Below, piece after piece: positions 1-6,259 of a DNA stretch of 32,668 nucleotides. Numbering within the stretch: position 1 is the stretch's first letter; each line of letters starts with the position of its first letter. The stretch is from Streptomyces zagrosensis (lineage in GTDB: Bacteria > Actinomycetota > Actinomycetes > Streptomycetales > Streptomycetaceae). The notes beneath the pieces are model-generated. The model worked only from the letters and a program-made list of their open reading frames with translations. It searched no databases and was not told where the DNA came from. The position numbers and the translations under genes are program-made. Location of the stretch: the NCBI RefSeq assembly GCF_014203645.1, contig NZ_JACHJL010000037.1, positions 1-32,668 on the forward strand. Reading direction: 5' to 3'.

Positions 1-2
1 CG

Positions 3-74
3 AGCGTTCTGTGGGCGCTGCTGCGTGACGGACGGATCTTCACCTCCGCCCCACCAGTCACGCAGGCAGCTTGA
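3..74 (+). pseudogene. 3' tail of an unidentified plus-strand gene, possibly transposase
   Basis: An open frame enters from the left edge and stops at TGA 72-74, giving 23 residues that begin SVLWALLRDGRIF and end in QAA. A 'WALLRDGRxF' tail followed by a Pro/Ala-rich end reminds me of actinobacterial transposase C-termini. With so little sequence that is only an impression. The other two frames are less protein-like. The rest up to 227 shows no convincing gene on either strand. Confidence 0.25.
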
Positions 75-227
75 CTTCGTCATTGAGACTCCTGGTGACC
101 GGTGTCGAGGCCATCATGGTAGGGCGAGCTCACCCCAGTGCCCCGTACGAGTTGCTTCACTCGATCGGGGTCGCCACTTCGTCCGTAGCCCGGCCGGGCG
201 CACCGTGCTCCGCAGCGGAGCAGCCTG

Positions 228-512
228 TCAGGCCGATTGTTGGACGTGGGCCAGGTGGTCCGCGCGACGGTGGTGGGCCGGCGACAGTACGTCCACACCC
301 GCCCCGGCTCCCTTCCCGGGCGTAGCGTCCCACCTGCGGAGCTTGTCAGCGACCTGCCTCAACAGCTCGTCGTGCGGAGCGGCGGCAACGTAGAAGAGCG
401 ACTCGTCCACGTCACCGTCATCGCCACCCCAGCGCACGATGCCCTCGCAGTCGGCGAGGGTGTCGCGCGTTATCGGGCCGCAGGCGGCCGTGCCGAGGCG
501 GCGTTCCGTCAC
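228..512 (-). CDS. Small hypothetical protein, last gene of the padR-ABC operon
   Basis: A 94-aa product begins at GTG 512-510, which overlaps the permease stop codon in a GTGA tetranucleotide. The two upstream junctions of this operon have the same kind of overlap, so translational coupling is likely. The start VTERRLGTAACG is followed by an acidic, ordinary-looking stretch (WGGDDGDVDESLFYVAAAPH, then DELLRQVADKLRRW) and a basic, His-rich tail. It has no membrane segment, signal peptide or family I recognise. A longer reading back to 731 would run antisense-free but inside the permease gene and is low-complexity, so I reject it. The function is unknown; position suggests a role linked to the transporter. 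Confidence 0.5.
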   Translation of the reverse strand: MTERRLGTAACGPITRDTLADCEGIVRWGGDDGDVDESLFYVAAAPHDELLRQVADKLRRWDATPGKGAGAGVDVLSPAHHRRADHLAHVQQSA

Positions 513-3070
513 TCCGTTCGCAGTCCGTCCGCTCGCATCATGCGCCACAGCGGCGGCAGGCTGACCAGCGTCACCAGGGCGATGACGCCCGCCCCGACGC
601 CGACCATGGGCGCCATGGATGACCAATCGCGAACCGAGCGGTCCACCATCTTCAGCAGAATGACACCGAGCGTCACGCCGCCCGCTAGGGAGACCGCTAG
701 GCCGATGACCATCGGGATGGCCGTCTGCCACAGGATCGAGTAGGCGAGCGTGGAGCGGCGCGTGCCGAAGGCGACGAGCACCGACAACAGCCGTTTGCGG
801 TCCCGGAGCTGTTCGAGCTGGGTGACGATCATGGATACCCCGATGAGCAAGAGCGTCGCTGTTGCCCCGACGAACAGTCCGGTCTGGATGTCGTCGAAGC
901 GGTCATCGCTCTCGATGTCGGAGTACGCCATCACGCTGCTGGTGGGGTCGATACGCATCGCGGTGTTGCGTATCTGCTCCATCGCGTCCGGCTGCGCGGG
1001 GTCGAGCGACAGGCGCACCAGCAACCACGGGTAGCTGATGGTCGAGACCGGCACCGCCGATGGGGTGGCCATGATGCTCGAGAACCCATCGGCTGGTTCG
1101 TCCGCCTGGTCCTGCACGGTGCGGGCCGACGCCGGCACCGTCCACAGGTGCTCTTTGGATGTCCCGTCCCCGTAACCGGGCGGTGTGAGGTCCACGCGTG
1201 CCCCGGCGGCGGCGAAGCTCTCCGGGTCCCTGTCGGCGCGGAGGAAGACGTCCCCTTCCTCGCACCGGTCGATGCGGGCCAGCGCCCGCAGGCTCTGGCA
1301 GTCACCGATGACGAGCTGATCGGTGGCCCCGTCGTCGCGGCTGCGATCGGCGCCGGGCTTGCCGACTGAGGTCTGGATATTGCCCACCGCGTTCTGGGCG
1401 CCCGGCGTGCCGCGGATCGCGGAGATCATGCTGCGGGCATCCTCGGCGTCGTCAACGGTCCGCGACACGCCTACCTGTGGATCGGTGGCCTCGTGTCCTG
1501 GGGTTTGGACGAAGTCGTCCCTGACGCCGGCGAAGAGCATCTGGATGGCGACCGCTCCGGCGACCGCGACCGTGACGCCGCTTATCGTGCGGGCGGCCGT
1601 ACCGCTGCTCAACTGGAGGCGTCGGGTGGCCAGTTGCCAGGACAGCGGGCCACCCTTGAAGCGGTTCACGAAGCCTTCGACCAACCACGGTAGGAGCGTC
1701 GTGACTCCTATCAACACCAGGACTGCGCCGGACGCCACCTGGTAGGTGTTGATGTCGCTGTCGTTCGCATAGCTGACGTCGCCGACCAACGGGAGGAGCA
1801 GCCCGAAGCCCAGTGCGGGCAGCACGATCCGCCACCACAGCCGGCGCCGCTTGGGAGCGCTGTGACGCATCACGCCGAGCGGTTCGATGGTGATGCCGCG
1901 CATCGCCAGCAAGGTGACCAGGACCGCGCAGGCCGGGACGGCTGCCGCGATCAGAGCGGTGAGCCCTGGGTGCGGTGCGATGTCGGCGGGGAAGACGTTG
2001 ATGTCCCACACCGTGATCGAGCCGACGAACTCCCGTCCGACGAGGAAGATCCCAAAGCCGACGGCCAACCCGAGCAGCGCCCCGACCAGCGCCTCTCCGG
2101 CCGCTATCCGGTGGGTCATGGGGAGGTCCGCGCCGACCAACCGCAGGGCGGCCAGCCGCCGGTCGCGTTGTTCGCCGCCGAACCGCACCGCTGTGCCGAC
2201 GAACACGGCCACCGGCATCAGCAGCACCACGCACACCATCACGATCAGCAGGATCAAGACGGCGCTCAGTGGTTCCGTGTCGATGCCGTCGCCGTAGTGG
2301 TCGATGCGCTCGGCGTGTGTGTCGGTGATCGTGTCGCTGCCCGCCACGTACAAGAGCTCGGCGGGGCCTCGCAGGCCCTCGTCGGCGATGGTGCCCACTA
2401 TCCGGTAGTCAAGCCGTTCGCGCAGCAGCTTGTTGCCGTCTTGGCGCAGCAGGTCCTTCAGCGCGGGCGAGACGACCATTTCACCGGGCCCTGGCACGGC
2501 GGACACGCCGGGCGGCGCGGGTGCCTTGGGCCCGTCCGGGCGCACCACGCTGCCGATGATGTCGGCGTCGTGCCAGGTGGTGCTGGCATCGGCGTACAGA
2601 AAGGTGTGTGGCCCCGGCTTCATGTTGTCGCTGACGGTCACGGCCTTACGGGCCTCACTACGCTCTTCGCGGTTGCCCAGGACGCTGGGCACCGATGCGG
2701 CGAGCAGCAGCAGCGCCACACCGAGGCCGACGCCGACTGCGGTCAGCACTGTACGGGCCCAGCCCTGCCGCCCGCCGGTGACCGCGAACCGGGCGCCGAA
2801 GAGGAGATCGCGCGCCCAGGCGGCCGGAGCGGTGGTGGCGGTGGTGGCACGTGAGGTGGTTGCGGTGTGCGTGGCGGCTGTGGCACGCGTGGTGGTGGCG
2901 GCACCCGAAGCGTCTGTGGTGCCCGTGCCTGTGCCCGTGCCTGCGCCTGTGGTGCTCGTTGTGCCTGCGGTGTCTGTGGTGTCGGTGGCACCTGTGGCGT
3001 CTGGGGTACCGGTAAGGGCCACGGCTGTGGTGGCGCGCGGGGAGTCGCCCTTGCGGTCGGGCGGTGTCAT
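509..3070 (-). CDS. ABC transporter permease, FtsX/MacB-like, two FtsX domains
   Basis: This 853-aa membrane protein should form the channel or mechanotransmission half of an exporter with the ATPase encoded just upstream. Its first membrane segment (WARTVLTAVGVGLGVALLL, about residue 103) is followed by a large extracytoplasmic domain. A three-helix FtsX block follows at about 265-400 and more segments at about 415-475. A second soluble domain and a C-terminal FtsX block with three helices end the protein. This single-chain, duplicated layout is common in actinobacterial antimicrobial-peptide or lipid exporters. The ATG overlaps the ATPase stop (ATGA, 3067-3070). Residues ~18-85 are an odd Thr/Ala/Gly-rich, probably disordered cytoplasmic extension. 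The substrate is unknown; PadR control suggests a toxic or signal compound. Confidence 0.9.
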   Translation of the reverse strand: MTPPDRKGDSPRATTAVALTGTPDATGATDTTDTAGTTSTTGAGTGTGTGTTDASGAATTTRATAATHTATTSRATTATTAPAAWARDLLFGARFAVTGGRQGWARTVLTAVGVGLGVALLLLAASVPSVLGNREERSEARKAVTVSDNMKPGPHTFLYADASTTWHDADIIGSVVRPDGPKAPAPPGVSAVPGPGEMVVSPALKDLLRQDGNKLLRERLDYRIVGTIADEGLRGPAELLYVAGSDTITDTHAERIDHYGDGIDTEPLSAVLILLIVMVCVVLLMPVAVFVGTAVRFGGEQRDRRLAALRLVGADLPMTHRIAAGEALVGALLGLAVGFGIFLVGREFVGSITVWDINVFPADIAPHPGLTALIAAAVPACAVLVTLLAMRGITIEPLGVMRHSAPKRRRLWWRIVLPALGFGLLLPLVGDVSYANDSDINTYQVASGAVLVLIGVTTLLPWLVEGFVNRFKGGPLSWQLATRRLQLSSGTAARTISGVTVAVAGAVAIQMLFAGVRDDFVQTPGHEATDPQVGVSRTVDDAEDARSMISAIRGTPGAQNAVGNIQTSVGKPGADRSRDDGATDQLVIGDCQSLRALARIDRCEEGDVFLRADRDPESFAAAGARVDLTPPGYGDGTSKEHLWTVPASARTVQDQADEPADGFSSIMATPSAVPVSTISYPWLLVRLSLDPAQPDAMEQIRNTAMRIDPTSSVMAYSDIESDDRFDDIQTGLFVGATATLLLIGVSMIVTQLEQLRDRKRLLSVLVAFGTRRSTLAYSILWQTAIPMVIGLAVSLAGGVTLGVILLKMVDRSVRDWSSMAPMVGVGAGVIALVTLVSLPPLWRMMRADGLRTE
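2820..3010. repeat. GT-rich low-complexity tract encoding a Thr-rich N-terminus
   Basis: The + strand is a run of GTGGTGGCG- and GTGCCTGTGCC-like units. On the coding (minus) strand these read as ACC/GCC/GGC codons for Thr, Ala and Gly, for example TGTGTGTT. The tract is internally repetitive and probably length-variable between strains. Confidence 0.6.
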
Positions 3071-3753
3071 AGGACGCCTGCCATGTCCCGGGCCTTGCCG
3101 TCCCGTACGACGACCTCGCGGTCGGAGTAGGCGGCCACTCGCGCCTCGTGGGTCACCAACACCACGGCGGCCCTGGTGTCCCGAGCGGCGTCCGTGAGCA
3201 ACTGCATGACCCGTTCGCCATTGAGGGAGTCGAGCGCGCCGGTCGGCTCGTCCGCGAACAGCACCCGGGGCCGGGTGACCAGCGAGCGCGCCACGGCGAC
3301 CCGCTGCCCCTGGCCGCCGGACACCTCGCCGGGGCGCTTGCCCCGTACGTCATCGACCTCAAGCCGCTCCAGCCACTCCGCGGCCTGGGCCTCGGCAGGC
3401 TTGCGGCCGGTGCCGCAAAGGCGCAGCGGCAGCGCCACATTCTCCAGGCAGGTCAACTCCGGTACGAGCTGGCCGAACTGGAACACGAACCCGAACTCGC
3501 TCCGGCGCAGCGCACTGCGCCCCCGGTCCGGCAGCGATGACAGCTCGCGACCGTTGTAGCGGACGCTCCCGGAGTCGGGCTGGACGATTCCGGCCAGACA
3601 GTGCAGCAGCGTGGACTTGCCCGAGCCTGACGGGCCCATGACCGCGACCACCTCGGCAGGGTGGATGGAGAAGTCCGCGCCGTCGAGGGCCGGGGTCGGG
3701 CCGTAGGACTTGCGCAGTGCTGAGCCGATGAGCAGAGAGCCGGCGGGGGTCAC
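3067..3753 (-). CDS. ABC transporter ATP-binding protein (LolD/MacB type)
   Basis: This 228-aa nucleotide-binding subunit powers the FtsX-like permease encoded next. Walker A is GPSGSGKST (residues 40-48), the Q-loop glutamine is at about 82, the signature is SGGQG (145-149), Walker B is VLFADEP with catalytic Glu at about 169, and the H-loop histidine is at about 202. 'EPTGALD' after Walker B is typical of the LolD/MacB/SalX family. I chose the GTG at 3753 because it overlaps the padR stop (GTGA) and gives the usual family length. An open frame continues upstream to 4032 but only through padR antisense-free frame-shifted sequence. Confidence 0.93.
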   Translation of the reverse strand: MTPAGSLLIGSALRKSYGPTPALDGADFSIHPAEVVAVMGPSGSGKSTLLHCLAGIVQPDSGSVRYNGRELSSLPDRGRSALRRSEFGFVFQFGQLVPELTCLENVALPLRLCGTGRKPAEAQAAEWLERLEVDDVRGKRPGEVSGGQGQRVAVARSLVTRPRVLFADEPTGALDSLNGERVMQLLTDAARDTRAAVVLVTHEARVAAYSDREVVVRDGKARDMAGVL

Positions 3754-4274
3754 GCGCGCACCGCCTTGTCGAGTTGGTCGAGCCGGGCAGCGGTCAGTTC
3801 CAGCCACCGCAGATCCGCTTCGAGGTGGAACAGGGCGTGGTCGCAGATGAGTTGGTCCGCGAGGTCGCCGCCGCGCTTGCGCTGGGTCAACTCGCGCATC
3901 AGCCGCAGATGCTCGGCGCGCTGTGTGTCGAGTAGGTCGGCCGCGTTGCGGCCGGTGAGCAGCGCGAGGACGACCTTGGTGTAAAGGGTGGATTGCAGGT
4001 ACGGATCGGGCTTCTCGGGCTGGGCGAGCCACTGTCCGACGTCGGTGATCCCGGCGTCGGTGATGGCGTATCGCTTGCGCTCGGGCCCGCCTCCCGTCTC
4101 CACGCCATCGACCTCCACCAAGCCGTTCTTCAGCAGCCGGGACATGGTCGAGTACACCTGGCCGTAGTGCAGGGGCCGGTCCTGCCCGAAGCGTTCGTCG
4201 AAGGCTCGCTTCAGGTCGTAGCCATGGCGGGGCCCGGATTCCAGGAGCCCGAGAAGGGTGTGACCGATTGACAT
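3750..4274 (-). CDS. PadR-family transcriptional regulator
   Basis: This 174-aa regulator opens the ABC operon. Residues 1-85 form the PadR winged helix: LLGLLESGPRHGYDLKRAF, then the YGQVYSTMSRLLKNGLV recognition region and the wing ERKRYAITDAG. Residues ~90-174 are the helical dimerisation domain seen in longer PadR proteins of the Vir_act_alpha_C type. PadR proteins usually repress a neighbouring exporter and release DNA on binding an inducer. The 13-bp repeats 20-65 bp upstream of the ATG are the obvious binding site. The Shine-Dalgarno is poor. Its stop overlaps the ATPase start. Confidence 0.92.
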   Translation of the reverse strand: MSIGHTLLGLLESGPRHGYDLKRAFDERFGQDRPLHYGQVYSTMSRLLKNGLVEVDGVETGGGPERKRYAITDAGITDVGQWLAQPEKPDPYLQSTLYTKVVLALLTGRNAADLLDTQRAEHLRLMRELTQRKRGGDLADQLICDHALFHLEADLRWLELTAARLDQLDKAVRA

Positions 4275-4293
4275 GCGAAGAACTCTACATCAT

Positions 4294-4340
4294 GTGTATA
4301 CGTACCGTGTATACGTCCTGTGTATAGATGTTGTGTATGG
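4294..4340. promoter_or_regulatory. Four 13-bp direct repeats upstream of padR (putative PadR operator)
   Basis: GTGTAT occurs at 4294, 4307, 4320 and 4333, each exactly 13 bp from the next. The first two units share GTGTATACGT, which contains the palindrome GTATAC, and the later two diverge after GTGTAT. The block lies just upstream of the padR start (4274) where the operon promoter should be. Repression by PadR binding several half-sites is an inference. Confidence 0.6.
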
Positions 4341-4392
4341 CGCATCGCCGCAGGTGAGAGGTGTTGTCGGGGTATTGGGTTGGGGTGGTGCG

Positions 4393-4428
4393 AGTGTTGC
4401 AAGTGTTGCAAGTGTTGCAAGTGTTGCG
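4393..4428. repeat. 9-bp tandem repeat, about four copies
   Basis: The unit AGTGTTGCA is repeated perfectly at 4393, 4402 and 4411, with a fourth copy at 4420 that degrades after GTGTTGC. It lies between the stop of the RHH gene (4459) and the padR operator, outside any convincing gene. Confidence 0.8.
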
Positions 4429-4458
4429 GGTGTGCTGTGTGCGTACGTGCCGCGCGGG

Positions 4459-4926
4459 CTACGGGGCGCTGGCCGCACCGGGCGAAGTGCCAGCTGCGCC
4501 GGGGCTGGTCGCCCCTGTGGCGTCTTCGGCGGCCCCCTTTGTAGCGCCTTGCCTCTCGCTGGCAGCGGGCCGCCGGTCGGTGCCGGCAGCCTGCCCCTCG
4601 CCGGCAGCCGGGGCCTCCTCGCCGGCCGGCCCTTCGCAGGCGCCCGCCGAATGCCCTCCGGTCTCGTCCGGAAGTCCGGCGGCCTTTGCCGCAGGCTCGT
4701 CGATTGCCGCCTTCGGGGGGCGCCCGCGGCGGGGGATCGCGCCGACGTCTCCCGGCAGTCGTCCTGCCTCCGCTAGCGCGCGGCGCAGCAGGAACTCGAT
4801 CTGGGCGTTGGCGCTGCGTAGCTCGTCATGTGCCCAGCGGGTCAGCGCATCGTGCACAGCCGGATCGAGCCGCAGCAGCGTCTGCTTGCGCTGCCGCGGC
4901 ATCCGCTTCGGGCGCTCCTCGGTCAC
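4459..4926 (-). CDS. Ribbon-helix-helix (Arc-like) DNA-binding protein
   Basis: The 155-aa product starts at GTG 4926, which overlaps the SPFH stop codon (GTGA 4923-4926). Residues ~9-50 (RQRKQTLLRLDPAVHDAL followed by TRWAHDELRSANAQIEFLL) match an Arc/MetJ-type ribbon-helix-helix: a beta strand, then two helices, with SANAQIEFLLRRAL as the second helix. The remaining ~100 residues are Ala/Gly/Pro/Glu-rich and probably disordered, after a short basic patch RRGRPPK that resembles an AT-hook. It is likely a dimeric DNA-binding regulator, possibly of its own operon; the palindrome at 6054 is a candidate site. Confidence 0.75.
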   Translation of the reverse strand: MTEERPKRMPRQRKQTLLRLDPAVHDALTRWAHDELRSANAQIEFLLRRALAEAGRLPGDVGAIPRRGRPPKAAIDEPAAKAAGLPDETGGHSAGACEGPAGEEAPAAGEGQAAGTDRRPAASERQGATKGAAEDATGATSPGAAGTSPGAASAP

Positions 4927-5897
4927 TGGTAGAGAGATCCTGTGTTCAAGACCGGCTGCGGGGAGCGGTCGCCGCACAGCACAACCATCAGGTTGCTGAC
5001 CATTGCGGCCTTGCGCTCCGCATCCAGTTCGACGATGTTCCGCGCGGCGATGCGATCAAGCGCGTCCTCGACCATGCCGACCGCGCCCTCCACGATCTGC
5101 TGGCGCGCGGCGACGACGGCGCCCGCCTGCTGGCGCTGGAGCATCGCGGAGGCGATCTCGGGCGCGTAGGCGAGGTGCGTGAAGCGGGACTCGATGATGT
5201 GCACGCCGGCCGCCTCGACGCGGGCGTGCAGTTCGACGGCGAGCTTCTCGGTGATCTCTTCGGCGTTGCCGCGCAGCGACAGGCCGTTCTCGTCGTGTGC
5301 GTCGTACGGGTACTCGATGGCGATGTGCCGGACCGCGGCCTCGGTCTGGGTGGAGACGAATTCCAGGAAGTCATCCACCTCGAACATGGCCTGGGCGGTG
5401 TCCTCGACCCGCCAGACCACCACGGCGGCCAGTTCGATCGGGTTGCCGTAGGCGTCGTTGACCTTGAGCACGGCGGTCTCGTGGTTACGGACCCGGGTGG
5501 AGATCTTCTCCCGGCTGGTGAACGGGTTCACCCAGCGCAGCCCGTCCGTGCGAATGGTGCCCCGGTAGCGGCCGAAGAGTTGGACGACGCGGGCTTCACC
5601 GGGCGCGACCATGTTCAGTCCGCACATGGCGAGGAAGGCGGCGACGGCCAGCAGCGGACCGATGATGATGAGCGGCACCCCGGCCGCCGCCGACCCATGG
5701 TTGGCCAGCGCGATGCCGGCGATGAGCGCGGCGATGCCGGCGAACAGGCCCAGCAGCCCGCACAGCAGGGCGAGCCCGCCGCTGACGCTGTGCGCGGCGA
5801 ACTCCCTGACCCGGGGCTCGGGCATCGCGGGGACGTCGGCCTCGCCTGCTGGGGCGGGATTCGCCGTGGCGGGAACGTGTCGAGTGGTGTCGGGCAT
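4923..5897 (-). CDS. SPFH/Band-7 domain membrane protein
   Basis: This 324-aa protein has a cytoplasmic Pro/Ala-rich N-terminus (~1-38). A hydrophobic hairpin follows at ~40-65 and ~72-95 (GGLALLCGLLGLFAGIAALI, then VPLIIIGPLLAVAAFLA). An SPFH domain spans ~97-290: VAPGEARVVQLFGRYRGTIR, the WVNPF motif, and the helical region around QRQQAGAVVAARQQIVEGAV. SPFH proteins oligomerise into membrane scaffolds that organise microdomains or regulate proteases. A good GGGGGAG Shine-Dalgarno precedes ATG 5897. It is translationally coupled to the RHH gene. Confidence 0.9.
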   Translation of the reverse strand: MPDTTRHVPATANPAPAGEADVPAMPEPRVREFAAHSVSGGLALLCGLLGLFAGIAALIAGIALANHGSAAAGVPLIIIGPLLAVAAFLAMCGLNMVAPGEARVVQLFGRYRGTIRTDGLRWVNPFTSREKISTRVRNHETAVLKVNDAYGNPIELAAVVVWRVEDTAQAMFEVDDFLEFVSTQTEAAVRHIAIEYPYDAHDENGLSLRGNAEEITEKLAVELHARVEAAGVHIIESRFTHLAYAPEIASAMLQRQQAGAVVAARQQIVEGAVGMVEDALDRIAARNIVELDAERKAAMVSNLMVVLCGDRSPQPVLNTGSLYQ

Positions 5898-6053
5898 GAG
5901 GCTCCCCCGTATCTGAGGACGGATCGGACGCGCACCCGGTGGCGGGCCTTCGCGCAGGTGGGCGCCATGTGTTGCCGTGGTGTCCGGGTGAGGTCCGGTC
6001 GTGCTTCCGGTAGCTGGTGCGTAGTGGTGAGGCGATCATCCTAACCTATCAAA

Positions 6054-6063
6054 GTGCTAGCAC
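6054..6063. promoter_or_regulatory. Perfect 10-bp palindrome GTGCTAGCAC
   Basis: GTGCTAGCAC is perfectly self-complementary and flanked by AA and TT one base out. It lies about 155 bp upstream of the SPFH start, next to likely minus-strand promoter hexamers. It is a candidate operator, perhaps for the RHH protein of the same operon; that link is inference. Confidence 0.45.
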
Positions 6064-6110
6064 ATTAACGCGTCGGGCAACCTTCCGCACCTTTCGTCGG
6101 TCGGTTCCAT

Positions 6111-6143
6111 GGGAACTCGCTTGGAAGTCGCATGGAACTCGCA
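6111..6143. repeat. Three 11-bp direct repeats upstream of the PBP gene
   Basis: Units GGGAACTCGCT (6111), TGGAAGTCGCA (6122) and TGGAACTCGCA (6133) follow one another at 11-bp period, about one helical turn. They lie ~120-150 bp upstream of the PBP start. GGAACT also resembles the -35 element of SigE-type envelope-stress promoters, but I see no well-placed -10. Confidence 0.5.
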
Positions 6144-6259
6144 TAGAGAAGGTGCTGATTGTCACGCCCGGTTTAGCTTGATCGATGGGCTTTTGCCGCT
6201 AGTTGCGGTGTTAGCTTCGTGAGCTGGCTGGGGGCGGACGACGGGAGCGGGCGGGAGAG

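Larger units (their letters stand above)
5898..6259. promoter_or_regulatory. Divergent promoter region SPFH / penicillin-binding protein
   Basis: This 362-bp gap holds no convincing gene. It carries a perfect palindrome (6054-6063), three 11-bp repeats (6111-6143) and the promoters of both flanking operons. On the minus strand TAGGTT/TAGGAT-like hexamers lie just downstream of the palindrome and could be -10 elements for the SPFH operon. Confidence 0.5.

Noticed and set aside
228..731. 167-codon minus frame longer than the small ORF
   Set aside because: Its first half lies in a shifted frame inside the permease gene and is Arg/Gly/His low-complexity; only the part after GTG 512 is kept.
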